Below, in pieces: positions 48,495 through 59,420 of a stretch of 64,000 nt of DNA. The notes below the pieces were generated by a model. It was not told the DNA's origin. It did not search any database and worked only from the letters and a program-made list of their open reading frames with translations. The translations under genes were made by a program, and so were the position numbers. Position 1 is the first letter of the stretch; each line of letters begins with the position of its first letter. The DNA is from Kingdonia uniflora (taxonomy: Eukaryota; Streptophyta; Magnoliopsida; Ranunculales; Circaeasteraceae): NCBI GenBank assembly GCA_014058105.1, contig JACGCM010001948.1, positions 1,116,001-1,180,000 on the forward strand. Direction: 5' to 3'.

Positions 48495-49299
48495 TGAAGA
48501 TCGAACCACTTCAAAAAAACGCCATCTCGTTCGAACGAACCTTGGAGTCGTTCGAGATATGTGAGGAACGACCTGGAATTCCCAGAAGGCACCTTTAGCT
48601 CAGTCTATTCGACTTGGGCCAATTCGAGTTGATTCTATTCGACCTGGAGTTCCCAGAAGACCAAGTCGAAGAAGACCAAGTCGAACTGATCATATTCGAC
48701 CTGGACAATTTGAGCTTAGTCTATTCGAGCTGGAGTTCCCAGAAGGCTAATTCGAGCCAGAGTCTATTTCAAGCGAAAATAGACAAGTCATTGGAACGAC
48801 ATTTGGGGTTGTTCGAACGAACTTGGGTTCCCGGAGAAGACTGAGAAGACTAATTCAGGCTGAGGCATTTTTCAGGCAAAAATAGACAGGTCGTTCGAAT
48901 GACATTTGGAGTCGTTCGAACGAACTGGAGACCCAAAAGACCAATTCATGCTGAAGTTGTTCTTAGGCTTATAATGGCCAGTCATATGGGTCGTTCGAAC
49001 CCATGGGTTCGTTCGAACGACTATCATTTCCTTTGATATTTTTAGGCATTTCAAGGGCATAATGGTCCTATTTTGTAACTAGGAACTTGTAACCCTCATA
49101 AAGGGGCAAAGCTAGGTAAAGTGAACTTACCTTAGATCAATTAAAGTTTTTGTAAGAGAAACTTAGGGTTTTGAGAGTAATTCAATTGGAATCAAATCAT
49201 TGAGCAATTGAAGCTCCAAAAGGGAAATTCTCTCACCGATTGTGTTTGTTCTTCATTTCATTTCTTCGTTTAGGTTAATCACAATTCGATTATGGATTA
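48495..49299 (+). repeat. 5' LTR of gypsy element inside the LINE
   Basis: It starts TGAAGATCGAACC and ends near TTATGGATTA, followed by a PBS-like TAGTATCAGATTTC. It is about 805 bp and contains repeated palindromic GTTCGAACGAAC cores (about 48529, 48812, 48917, 49010) and repeated CTGGAGTTCCCAGAAG blocks. It matches the 3' LTR 53881-54545 but holds about 140 bp more. Exact right end uncertain by about 10 bp. Confidence 0.8.
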
Positions 49300-49324
49300 A
49301 GTAGTATCAGATTTCTAGTAACGA

Positions 49325-50430
49325 TTTTTAGGGGGATTGTGGTTTATGGTCTTTACGCTCGACCGACTCAAGCAAACGAAGGAGAATATAGTGAGTCTGT
49401 TGGAGATTCACCAGAAACCTTACTCGAAGAAGAAGACAAATTTGGAGATTGGCGATTCTAAAGATCGACTCACAAAGTTGGAAACTAAAGTTTCTAACCT
49501 AACTACTACTCTAGGGGAGTTGGTAGAGCAATTACGTCTCACGAACCTCGCGACAGCTTCCGCTTTGAAGAAACGGTGAGAGAGCACGAAGAATAAAGAG
49601 GTTGCGGAGGAAGAGAGAGACGATGTTAACGAGGAGGTAGATAGTGATTCTAGTGATGCCAAATCCGTCGAGGAGTCATTGGTTATTGGCAAGTCAATGA
49701 ATCCTATGCACAATCTTCATATCGATTTTAAAATCGAAATTCCGGTATTCGACGGTTCAATCGATGCCGAGAAGTTGAATAATTAGTTAGATAGGTTAGA
49801 GACTTATTTTTCCGTTTACGAATACTCCAATGCTCAGAAAATTTGCTTTTCAACATTGAAATTCGCAAGTCATGCACTTACGTAGTGGAAGTCCTATCGG
49901 AAACGTCACGAAGTAGGAAGTTTGGGTTGGAAGGAGATCAAGGTGTTGGTGAGAAATCAATTTTATCCAATTGGGTATGAGCAAGAGAGATGGTTCAAAT
50001 AGCATAGTTTGCGCCAAAAGTATGGGCAATCCGTAGAAGAGTTCACTACGGAGTTTCATAACCAAGCGTTGGTTTTGGACATTGATGTGGATGAGTATGA
50101 GGTGTTCATGAAGTATACGGAGGGTTTGTCGGAGTCTATTAGAAAAGAGTTGAAGCTCCTTAGTGTGGTGAATATCGAAGATGTTACCGTAAAAGCAATT
50201 GCTATTGAAAGCAAATACTTGAAAAGTAAGTGACAATAAAGACGACAAGAGCAAGTCGGGGTACAAGTCTAGTTGGAAGAATGAGCACAAAGATGAGTCC
50301 AAAAGAGAGGGATCTTCATCCAAGGGGAATTACTGCAGTCATTGTAAGGCAAATGGGCACATTTCAGATAAATGATGAAAACTTCACCCAGAGCTTAGGC
50401 CGAAGGAGAAAAGGAACAAGAGAGAGAAAC
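49325..50430 (+). pseudogene. gag of the LINE-embedded gypsy element
   Basis: The frame 49337-49579 has a coiled-coil-like KLETKVSNLTTTLGELVEQL. A stop follows, then gag core sequence with IEIPVFDGSIDAEKLNN, YFSVYEYSNAQKICFSTLKF and WKEIKVLVRNQFYP, then the frame 50009-50233 (RQKYGQSVEEFTTEFHNQAL). A zinc knuckle starts YCSHCKANGHISDK at about 50328, but its last cysteine codon is a TGA stop. Several single-base changes to stops occur. Confidence 0.75.
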
Positions 50431-50435
50431 GTGTA

Positions 50436-51116
50436 TTGGCCGCAAAGATTGTTGATCTTCCAGATTTAAAGAAGCCAAATCCTAAACTTCACCTTATGTT
50501 GCAACAACATATGGCTACCGAGGAGACGAGTCGGGAAGAACTTTTTCATGTTAGCATTCAAGTGAAGCAGAGCTTCGTAGAGGCCATCATTGATCCGGGT
50601 AGTCAAAAGAATTTGATCTATGAGGCGGTGGTAAAGAAGATGGGTTTGGCTACTATGGCTCATCCTAAGCCGTATGGTTTGGGTTGGATTCAGAAAGACG
50701 CGGAGTTGAAGATCACGAAGCAGTGTACGTTCAAGTTTGCGATTACTGAACAGTTTATTGACGAAGTGACGTGTGAGGTGGTTCCTTTAGATGTGTGTCA
50801 AGTCATCTTGGGTAGCCCTTATCTTTGGGACCGAGATTCGATTCTTTACCGTAGAGCTCGCAAGTACCGTCTTGTGAAGGAGGGGAAGGAATTTCATATA
50901 TATGCTTGCAAGAAACATGTCACCACCAATAATTTAGTAACGGCGACTCAGGCGAAGAGGTTGGTTAATGCAGGTAGCAAGTTTGTTTTGTTATTGATAC
51001 GACCGGTTCAAGAGGGTTTGTCGGCTAAGGTGTTGTCTACTTTGGCAATGTTTTATAAGCAACAAACCGAAATGGGGAAGTTGCAAGAGGAGTATAAAGA
51101 CTTGTTTTGGGCATAG
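50436..51116 (+). pseudogene. Protease region of the LINE-embedded gypsy element
   Basis: A continuous 226-codon frame with a retropepsin-like domain: VEAIIDPGSQKNLIYEAVV (about residues 51-69). Asp-Pro-Gly stands where Asp-Thr/Ser-Gly is expected, a form I have seen in related plant gypsy ORFs. CEVVPLDVCQVILGSPYLWD follows, then a linker to RT ending LQEEYKDLFWA. It is the longest open gene of this element. Confidence 0.72.
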
Positions 51117-51119
51117 AAG

Positions 51120-52400
51120 GGATGTCGCGCAAGAGGGATACGGAGCATGATATCACATTGGTGAATAGTGAGCCACTACCCAACATTGGGTTGTATCGGA
51201 CTCCTTGAGCAAGGGGTTATTAATCTGAGTTGCTCACCTTGTGGTTCGCCAGAGTTATTGGTGCCGAAGAAGGATAGGTCTTGGAGAATGTGTGGATTAT
51301 CGAGTGTTGAACAAGATTACTGTAAAGAATCGTTATCCGCTTTTACGGATTGACGAGCTTTTAGATGAGTTGCAGAAGCTCGGTCTTTTACCAAGCTGGA
51401 TCTTAAGTCGGGATACCATCAGGTTAGAATCCGGGAAGAAGATACTTGGAAGACTGCTTTCAAGACCAAGCAAGGACTTTTTGAGTGGTTCTTAATGCCT
51501 TTTGGGTTATGCAACGCTTCAACGACTTTTATGCGGTTGATGAATGAGGTACTCCGTGCTTTTATTGACGATTTCGTGATTGTGTATTTAAATGACATCT
51601 TAATATATAGTCAAACATGGAAGGAACACCTCATGCATATTCGTAAAGTGTTGGAAGCATTGTGATCACAACAACTCTTTCTAAATAAGAAGTGCGAGTT
51701 TGGGAAGGAGCTAGTATACTTGGGTTTTATTGTTGGTGGTGGTGAGTTTAAGGTAGATCCAGAGAAGGTCTCGATCATTACTGATTGGCCTAGACCCCGT
51801 ATAGTAATGGAAGTGAGAAATTTTATGGGTTCTTGTCAATATTTACGGAAGTTTATTCAGCATTTTTCACAGATAGCTGCACCGTTACATTCCGTGACAA
51901 AGGCCGGTGTGAAGTTTGGATGGGAAAATCACCATGAGAAGACTTTTCAGTTGCTGAAGCGCAAGATTATGGATACGCCAGTGTTAGCATTGCCCAATTT
52001 ACAGCGGCCCTTAGAGGTCGAAATAAATGCGTCTAACTATGCATTAGGGCAATTCTATTACAGGATGGGAGGCCGGTTGCTTACCATTCTGAGATGTTTA
52101 CAGAAGCAGTACGCAACTATCTTAACTACGATTAGGAGTTCTACGCATTATATCAATCAATGAAACATTGGCGGAGTTACTTATTGGGGAAGGAGGTTGT
52201 GGTACATTCCGATCACAAACCATTACAGTTCTTATCTACACAGTCCAAGTTATAACAAGCTCGCCATATGAAGTGGATGTCGTACCTACAACAGTTTACC
52301 TTGATGATTAAGTATAAGAAAGAAGTCGACAAAAAATGGTTGATATGTTATCTCGACCCCCATTACCAACTATTTTTGCTTTGTTGGTAGTTATGCAGAT
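51120..52400 (+). pseudogene. RT and RNase H of the LINE-embedded gypsy element
   Basis: RT is broken over several frames: [19 protein letters not shown] (about 51278-51345), then [11 protein letters not shown] and IDDFVIVYLNDILIYSQTWK. The catalytic YLDD appears as YLND, so it is inactive. Further on come LGFIVGGGEFKVDPEKVSII and NFMGSCQYLRKFIQHFSQIA (frame 51720-52163). The RNase H start EINASNYALG has the first Asp changed to Asn, and HSDHKPLQFL is near 52210. The polymerase is not functional. Confidence 0.78.
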
Positions 52401-53875
52401 ATAGCCAATTGTTCCTTCTGATTATATTGTAGGGTATGACGATGACAAGGAGTTCAGTGTGATTCACCATAAGTTGCTGCAAGGTAAGACATGCGAGTAT
52501 GTATTGAAAGATGGTTTGATTTACAGAGGTAGCCTTTTATGTATTCCAGAGGGTGGAGATTGTTTGTATTGGATTCGGGGCTGAGAAGACTGTTGAATTT
52601 GCGGAGGTATGTCTATTGGCCGAAGATGCAGGTGATGTTGCTCATGTGGTTTGTGGTTGCGTGTTATACAACACATCGAAGCCTTCCAATCATAAGTTAG
52701 GACTGTACTTACCATTACCAGTTCCTAGCCGACATTGGGAGAGCATTTCGATAGATTTCATGGGTGGTTTGCCCATGACCAGGTGTAAGAATGATTATTT
52801 GTTTGTGGTAGTAGATCAATTCAGCAAGATGATTGTTCTTATTCCATACCAGAAGACGGTCATCGGGAAGGAGCGCGATTGTTTTTCAGAGCGTCAGGAA
52901 GTATTTCGGGCTTCTTCTATTATTTATATTATTTCTGATAGGGATAACCGCTTTTTTGGGCATTTTTGAAGATCGTTATGGGGGATGATGGACACTAAGT
53001 TGAAGATAAGTACCGCCTTTCATCCGCAGACCGACGGGCAAACAGAGGTAGTTAATCACACTTTGGTTCACTTATTACGGGGATTTCATTCTAAGCATCC
53101 TAAAACTTGGGATGAAAGTTTACCGTATCTTCAGTTTGCGTTTAACCATGAGATTATGGGTACACTTTGAAGTCTCCATTTGAAGTTTGTTTGGGTTACT
53201 TGCCTCAAATCCCTTTTAATTTGGCTTTTAGTCTTGGCGGCAAGAAGGTGTTAGGGAAGGAAGAGGAGGAACAGGTTAAAGTCCATCGTTTCATTGAGAG
53301 GATAAGCAAGGTTCATGAGGTGGTTGAGGCGTAATTGAAGAAGACTCAAGCGAAGTACAAGGCTTGCCACGACAAGCATCGGGTTGAATCGGGTTGAGTG
53401 TACCTTTCACGAGGGCGACCTAGTTTGGTTGCATTTGGGTAAGGAACGACTAAAGGAAGAAAGTAAAAAACTCAAGCCTATCCGCTATGGTCGGTTTACT
53501 ATACTCAAGAAGATTGGCGATAACGCATTCCAATTAGATTTGCCACCTTTCATGAAGATGTATTCGGTGATTAACGTCGAGCATTTGAAGCTGTTTAAGC
53601 CGTCTCTTTTAGATAAAGACTCTACAATCGACACTCGCCTACCGTCAGTTGATGACTTATGGATGGATTGAGAAGATCCATTGCAGAAGGATAGTATTCT
53701 AGAGAGAAAAGTTCATGCTACAAGACGAGGTAGTATCGAGTCGTTCTGAGTTGGGAAGAAAGGTCAACTACCTAGCAAGTCGAAGTGGTACAACAGGGAA
53801 ATGGACACGGCCGCATTTCCTCATCTCCAATTCTAGCTTGAGCAGGAGCTCAAGGCTTCTAAAGGGGGGAGCCAT
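52400..53875 (+). pseudogene. Integrase and chromodomain-like tail of the LINE-embedded gypsy element
   Basis: The core shows WESISIDFMGGLP (D), DRDNRFFGHF (D) and FHPQTDGQTEVVNHTLVHLL (E), in two frames (52553-52969 and 52985-53170). The C-terminal module in frame 53384-53671 has HEGDLVWLHLGKERL, LKPIRYGRFTILKKIGDNAF (GPY/F-like) and SVINVEHLKLF. After it a remnant of ARRGSIESF-type sequence (about 53720-53830) suggests a chromodomain, so I class it as chromovirus-like. A polypurine AAAGGGGGGAG lies at 53860. Confidence 0.72.
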
Positions 53876-53880
53876 AATCC

Positions 53881-54545
53881 TGAAGATCGAACCCCTTCAA
53901 AAAGACGCCATCTCATTCGAACGAACCTTGGAGTCGTTCGAGATATGTGAGGAACGACCTGGAGTTCCCAGAAGACACCTTGAGTTGAGTCCATTCAACT
54001 TGGGCCAATTCTAGCTAATTCTATTCGACTTGGAGTTCCCAGAAGATCAAGTCGAACTGATCCTATTCGACCTGGACAATTTGAGCTTAGTCTATTCGAG
54101 CTAGAGTACCCAGAAGGCCAATTCGAGCTGAGTCTATTTCAAGCGAAAATAGACAAGTCGTTCAAACGACATTTGGAGTTGTTCGAACGAACTGGAGACC
54201 CAGAAGACCAATTCATGCTGATGTTGTTCTTAGGCTTATATTGGCCATTCGTTCGAAAGACTATCATTTCCTTTAATATTTTTAGGCGTTTCAAGGGCAT
54301 AATGGTCATATCTTGTAACTAGGAACTTGTAACCCTCATAAAGGGGCAAGGCTAGGCAAGGTGAACTTATCTTAGATCAATCTAAGTTTTTGTAAGAGAG
54401 ACTTAAACTTAGGGTTTTTAGAGTAATTCAATTGGAATCAAATCATTGAGCAATTGAAGCTCCAAAAAGGAAATTCTCCCACCAATTGTGTTTGTTCTTC
54501 ATTTCATTTCTTTGTTTAGGTTAATCTTAATTCAATTGTGGATTA
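53881..54545 (+). repeat. 3' LTR of gypsy element inside the LINE
   Basis: It starts TGAAGATCGAACCCC and ends near GTGGATTA. It is about 665 bp. It lacks the stretch of the 5' LTR between two GACATTTGGAGT(C/T)GTTCG-type repeats and a few smaller blocks, a pattern expected from deletion between direct repeats. Confidence 0.8.
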
Positions 54546-55899
54546 GTAGCACAGCTCATATTCACTCTGATGGTAATAATGAGACTGTAATACTAATTTC
54601 AACAACTTAATAACTGTAAATCCAGACAGTGAGGCCTCGCCTCTCTAGTCAAACCTGTGTCTCCTTCAGAAGCTACCGTCTCCTTCAGAAGCTACTGGAA
54701 AGAACGGTGTTGGTAAGGAAGGTAATGGGTGTGGGCTCTCTCCAAACACCTGTGGATCCCCAGTTCCTTATCCTCCTTTTTTCTGCTCTCCCATTTCAAA
54801 ATGCTATGGTCTTAGTCACCTGCCGAGGAAACTGCTATGGTTAGGCTGCACACTCAAGAAAATTGGGCTGATATAGTTGAAAATGATGAGAGAGATGCAT
54901 CTTTCATAACTCAAGTGGATGATTGGTAGACTTTTGGAAAGAAGAAGAAACCTGCTGCAAACCAAAATAAAAAAACTACATCAAAGCCCAAAAAAGTGGG
55001 AACTAGTGGTCAAAAACCAGCTAGAGCTCACAATAACAATAACACTAATTCCAAATGAATGTCCTCTATTGGAACATTAGGGAGAGTGGTAACAAAAGGT
55101 CTAGACTTTCTCTCAAGATATGAGTAAGGAAGTTTGACCCTCTTCTTATATGCATTGTTGAACCTAAAATAAAGCCTACTCGTTCTTCCATTCTCAAAAT
55201 TGGTCTTACAAGGTATTGTCACTCTCCTCTCACAATGATTGTGACTATAGACTGGGAAACATTTGGTGTTTTTGGAGAAATATTGGTTCTCTGCCTTCTC
55301 TTATTTCATTTTCTTCTCAACAAATTTCAATCACTCTTAATGGTGTCATAATTACAGTTGTGCATACTTTCACTACTTACTCTAATAGGAGACCTCTTTG
55401 GCAAGAGCTTAGAAGTTTTTCTCAGTTTGCACTCCCTTGGATGGTTTGTGGTGATTTCAACATTATTAGAGCCATGATTGAAAGGGTTGGTGGCACTGGT
55501 CCTTTACCTGGATCTATTAATGAGTTTAATGACTGCATTGACTCTTGTAGCTTGATAGATAGTCCTTGCTCTGGTCTTAAATGTTCTTGGTGCAATGGGC
55601 ATGTTGGTGGCTTCAGGATCCAGATAAAGCTTGACAGAGTCCTTTTTAATAATGCTTGATTGGAGCTACAAAACTCTGGCAAGAGAGAACTCTGACTCTT
55701 GTTGGAAATTTAAAGCTATTCCCAAGCCTCATAATATTCCCTTCAGATTTTTTAAGTGTTGGGTTTCTTTACCTAGGTTTGCTGAGCTTGTGAAGCAGTC
55801 TTGGGATGCTGAGTTGTGAAAAAGCGGATTAGGCTAAAGGGAGTTATTAAAGTCTGAAAAAAAGGAGGCAATGGATACTATGAGAAACAATATCAATAC
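54546..55899 (+). pseudogene. LINE ORF1 end and ORF2 endonuclease
   Basis: The ORF1 tail (VRLHTQENWADIVENDERDA, Lys-rich, stop TGA at 55056-55058) overlaps the ORF2 start ATG at 55055 in an ATGA arrangement. ORF2 opens MNVLYWNIRESGNKRS, the usual start of the APE-type endonuclease. It has ICIVEPKIKP (catalytic Glu region), then a frame change to 55216-55659 with FALPWMVCGDFNIIRA (GDFN motif) and IKLDRVLFNNA. It ends at 55899, where the antisense LINE interrupts. The endonuclease nicks target DNA to prime reverse transcription. Stops and frame changes are visible. Confidence 0.8.
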
Positions 55900-57637
55900 C
55901 CTCACCAGATTTCATTACCAATCAAAACCTAAAACAGCCTAGGGTATTTACATTGTACATCAGCTATACAAATTTTCTTTAGATTACAACTAAAATCTTG
56001 AGGAAAGGCAAGCTTATTCGAGAGAATATCCATTTCAGCAACTATGTGATGGGCAGCTTTGTTCCCCTCCTTATAAATGAATGAGCAAATAAATTTTTCA
56101 GCTTCATCTTTCATCTGAGTCATTCTGAAATTATGGATGCAATGCCAAGGAGGTTTCCAAATTTTATTTGTGATGTTTTGGGCATAACAAGAGTCTGTCA
56201 TTACTTCATATCTCTTGATACCTAGGCTTGTAGCTGTTTTAATTCCTTCACAGACAGCATATAGAGCAATTTCCCCAATACTACTAAGATGATTTGCCAA
56301 ACCATTAAAAGCAAGAACTGGGATTCCATTTTTCAGTCTGATGATGCCCCCAAAAGCTTTCCTAGTTGGGGAGAGGCATCCACTTGTATTTACCACTATA
56401 TCCATAAAAGGATTCCATCCAATCCAGTTAATCTGCTTGAGAATTCTAGGGGTGAATTTTATTCTCCAAGTGCTTGTGATAGCAACAGTATTTGGGGTAG
56501 AGAATAGATTAAAAGAAGAAATATTGCACTTTGTCTCCACTTCAAATTTAATGATGCCCAGAACTGTTTCTTCATCGCTGCTTTGTTGCCGGAACGGTCT
56601 TTTATTCCTTTCTGCCCATATATGATAGATAGTGGCAGGAAATACTATTTTGAGAATTCTCGAGATGTTATTATCTCTATTGTAGTTTGCAATCCAATTT
56701 GTTTCTTCTGCCCAATCTCCTATACTTCTTGTAATGTTTAAAGAGTTGAGAATGTTACCCCATATATTGTGAGAGAATGGACAAGAAAAGAAGAGATGAT
56801 CTCTATTTTCTTCTGTTGCTGTGCATAGGGAACAATAAGACCTTTCCAGTTTTCCTATTCTCACCAAAAAGTCTCTTATTTTGAGTCTGTTTTTAAGAGT
56901 TAGCCAGAGGATGAAAGAGCGTCTAGGAGCTGCCCTTCTGTCCCATACAATTGAGATCCAACTAGGAGGAGTTTGATGGATTCTAATGGCATTCCAAGCA
57001 GATTTACTACTAAAAGTACCATTTGTTGTCAAAGTCCAAACCATTCTATCTTTATCTTGTATATTTGGTTTTGGACCAGCTTGAATAATTCTCCATATTT
57101 CTTTTAGATCAGCTTGAATAATTCTCCATATTTCTTTTAGATCTTCAGCTCTTGTACTTCTGTGTGGAATTATCCAATCACTATTTGCAGAAATCATCTT
57201 GTTGACTTTGGAGATATAAGGAAGGCTTGAAACCATTATAGAATGTCTACTTGTTGTTAGGTTTAGATTATCTCCAATCAACCATGGATCTTGCCAAATG
57301 AAAGTAGATTTGCCATCTCCAACTATGATCTTACAGTATTTAAGGGTTGTTACTCTTTTTTTCAAAATAGATCTCCATGCCCACGAGCAGTCATCGGGGG
57401 GTTTCACTGTCCAAAATGATTTATCTTTAAGATAGTTTGCTTTCACCCACTGTGTCCATGGATTAACAGTACCAGAAACCAGATTCCACAAGGTTCTCAT
57501 CATAATTGAGTCATTAAAATCTTTCAGCCTCTTTAATCCCAAACCTCCTTCACTTTTAGGGACACATACATCTACCCAAGCAACTGAAGACAAACACTTC
57601 ACATTCTCAGATCCACTCCATGGAAAGTATTTTTGTT
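55900..57637 (-). mobile_element. 5'-truncated LINE inserted in antisense orientation
   Basis: AATAC occurs on both sides (55895-55899 and 57638-57642), consistent with a target-site duplication inside the plus LINE. The insert carries one 557-codon frame (57602-55929). It starts within RT (FPWSGSENVKC just upstream, then KSEGGLGLKRLKDFNDSIMM) and goes through the zf-RVT domain and RNase H to a stop at 55929. Confidence 0.8.
55929..57602 (-). CDS. LINE ORF2 C-terminal half: zf-RVT and RNase H, uninterrupted
   Basis: The frame has 557 codons without a stop. Residues about 190-290 form the zf-RVT domain (MVWTLTTNGTFSSKSAWNAI, ILWLTLKNRLKIRDFLVRIG, CSLCTATEENRDHLFFSCPF). Residues about 390-540 form an RNase H fold: VVNTSGCLS with the first catalytic Asp replaced, IGEIALYAVCEGIKTAT with Glu, and YEVMTDSCYAQ with Asp. 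A 33-bp tandem duplication at 57077-57142 repeats LKEIWRIIQAD in frame. The RT catalytic part is missing by truncation. The ORF is much better preserved than the host LINE and so is probably younger; it is unlikely to have a function of its own. Confidence 0.82.
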   Translation of the reverse strand: MKCLSSVAWVDVCVPKSEGGLGLKRLKDFNDSIMMRTLWNLVSGTVNPWTQWVKANYLKDKSFWTVKPPDDCSWAWRSILKKRVTTLKYCKIIVGDGKSTFIWQDPWLIGDNLNLTTSRHSIMVSSLPYISKVNKMISANSDWIIPHRSTRAEDLKEIWRIIQADLKEIWRIIQAGPKPNIQDKDRMVWTLTTNGTFSSKSAWNAIRIHQTPPSWISIVWDRRAAPRRSFILWLTLKNRLKIRDFLVRIGKLERSYCSLCTATEENRDHLFFSCPFSHNIWGNILNSLNITRSIGDWAEETNWIANYNRDNNISRILKIVFPATIYHIWAERNKRPFRQQSSDEETVLGIIKFEVETKCNISSFNLFSTPNTVAITSTWRIKFTPRILKQINWIGWNPFMDIVVNTSGCLSPTRKAFGGIIRLKNGIPVLAFNGLANHLSSIGEIALYAVCEGIKTATSLGIKRYEVMTDSCYAQNITNKIWKPPWHCIHNFRMTQMKDEAEKFICSFIYKEGNKAAHHIVAEMDILSNKLAFPQDFSCNLKKICIADVQCKYPRLF

Positions 57638-57642
57638 AATAC

Positions 57643-59420
57643 TTGATCTTTGGAGCAAGAGGAAATGCAAAGAAATCTGGAGCTAACCTACTCGGAAGAG
57701 TAGATTAATGTTGTGGCTTCAAAAGAAGCCAGTCTGAACTCTCTTCTTGATTTTGAAGACTCAATCTGGAGACAAAAAGCAAAGGCTAGTTGGTGAAAAG
57801 ATGGGGAAAGAAACTCAAGATATTTTCATGCTTTGCACATAATTAAAAGGCAAAAATGTCTAATAAATGAGATAGAGTTGGGGAATGGAGCTGTTATCCA
57901 GGATCCTGAAGCTGTTAAGTCTCACATTGTCAAGTATTATACAGACAAGTTTAAACATGAAGAAAACTGTCATAAATGAGGACCTGATCGGCCTTATTCC
58001 AACTTTTATTACTACTTCACAGTGTGGGGATTTGGGCAGTACTCCTAACTTTGCTGAAAAAAGGTTGTTGTCTTTGATCTTGGAGCGGAGCTACCTGGTC
58101 CTGATGGTTTTAGTGGTTATTTCTTTAAACATTTTTGGAGTATTGTGGGGTTGGATGTCTCAATTGTTTTTGCTTCTTTCTTCAATGATTCTACTATTCC
58201 CCAGGGGTTTAACTCTAATTTTCTTATTTGGTCCCTAAAGACAATTCTGCTAAGACTATGAGCAACTTCAGGCCCATTTGTCTCAGCAATTTTGCCTTCA
58301 AGATCATAACAAAGGTTATTTCTACCAAACTAAGAAGCATTGCCCCTTTTCTGATTTCTCCAGAGCAAAGTGGATTTGTTATGGGTAGATCAATTCACAA
58401 CAATATTGCTCTTGCCTCTTATATGGTTAATAAGCTCAAAGTCAAAAGGAAAGATGGAAATGTGGCTATTAAAATTGATGTTACTCAAGCTTTTGATACT
58501 GTTAACAAGGGGTTCTTTTCAAAGTTCTAAAGCAATATGATTTCTCTTTAAAATTCTGCAAATGGATTAGGGTTTTACTCCACAGCTCCAAATATTTTTG
58601 TCCTCATTAATGGTGGTCCTTGTGGTTTCTATAAAGCACACAGGGGTCTTAAACAAGGCTGTCCTTTGTCTCCTTCCCTGTTTGCCCTTGTTGAAGATGT
58701 TTTAAGCAGAGGTATATCTTGGTTAAGAAGTCGCAACATTCTCAAACTTATGGTTACTTATAAAGGGAGTCCTAGCCCCTCTCACTTCTCTTTGCAGATG
58801 ATATTATTATTTTTGCTAAAGGAGACAATGCTGGTATGAAAGCTCTTAAAATTCTCTTTGAGGTGTATCAATCTTATGCTTGTCATTGGATCAACAGCAA
58901 CAAGTGTAAGATCTTCTTTGGCTCTCTTTCAAAATAAAGAAAAAAACAATATTGTCCCTCTCTTTGGATTTAAGGAAGGTGGTTTTCCTGAGATGTACCT
59001 TGGTATTCCTTTATCTCAAGGCAGAATATCAAAACTGACTGCTGGTCCTTTAACTGAGAAGATTAGGGCTAAAGCTAATGGGTGGAGTGGGAAACTTCTC
59101 TCCTTCCAGAGTAGAGTAGTTCTGGTCAAGTCTATTCTCACCAGCATTCCAATTTATACTATGGCAATGTTCAAGTGGCCTGTTGTAGCTATTAAAGATG
59201 GGGATAAGATCATTAGAAACTTTCTTTGGTCGGGGGACCCCTCTAAGAGAAAATTCATCACTACTAAACGGGACAAGGTGTGCAAACCTTTTGCTGAAGG
59301 AGGAATTGGTATCCATTGTCTTAGTCATGTTAACCTTTCTATGATTATGAAGTTGGGGTGGGGCATTCTCACATCTTCTGAGCCTTGGGTGTTTTCTTCA
59401 AATCAAAGATTCTTATGAAA
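57643..59420 (+). pseudogene. LINE ORF2 reverse transcriptase (plus LINE)
   Basis: The sequence resumes after the insert with SLEQEEMQRNLELTYSEE-like frame, then AKASW.KDGERNSRYFHALH. RT blocks are ELPGPDGFSGYFFKHFWSI, NFRPICLSNFAFKIITKVIS (100-codon frame 58228-58530), SPEQSGFVMGRSIHNNIALA, RGLKQGCPLSPSLFALVEDV and the catalytic LFADDIIIFAKG at 58788-58823. The frame 58858-59418 continues with YLGIPLSQGRISKLTAGPL and EGGIGIHCL. At least five frame changes break it. Confidence 0.85.

Noticed and set aside
49420..49713. 97-codon minus frame rich in Ser
   Set aside because: It is the reverse of the gag frame with its Glu/Asp/Ser-rich tract; no domain.
50009..50323. Minus-strand frame of 157 codons (49850-50323)
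   Set aside because: It overlaps the gag core on the plus strand, which has clear family motifs; the minus frame has none.
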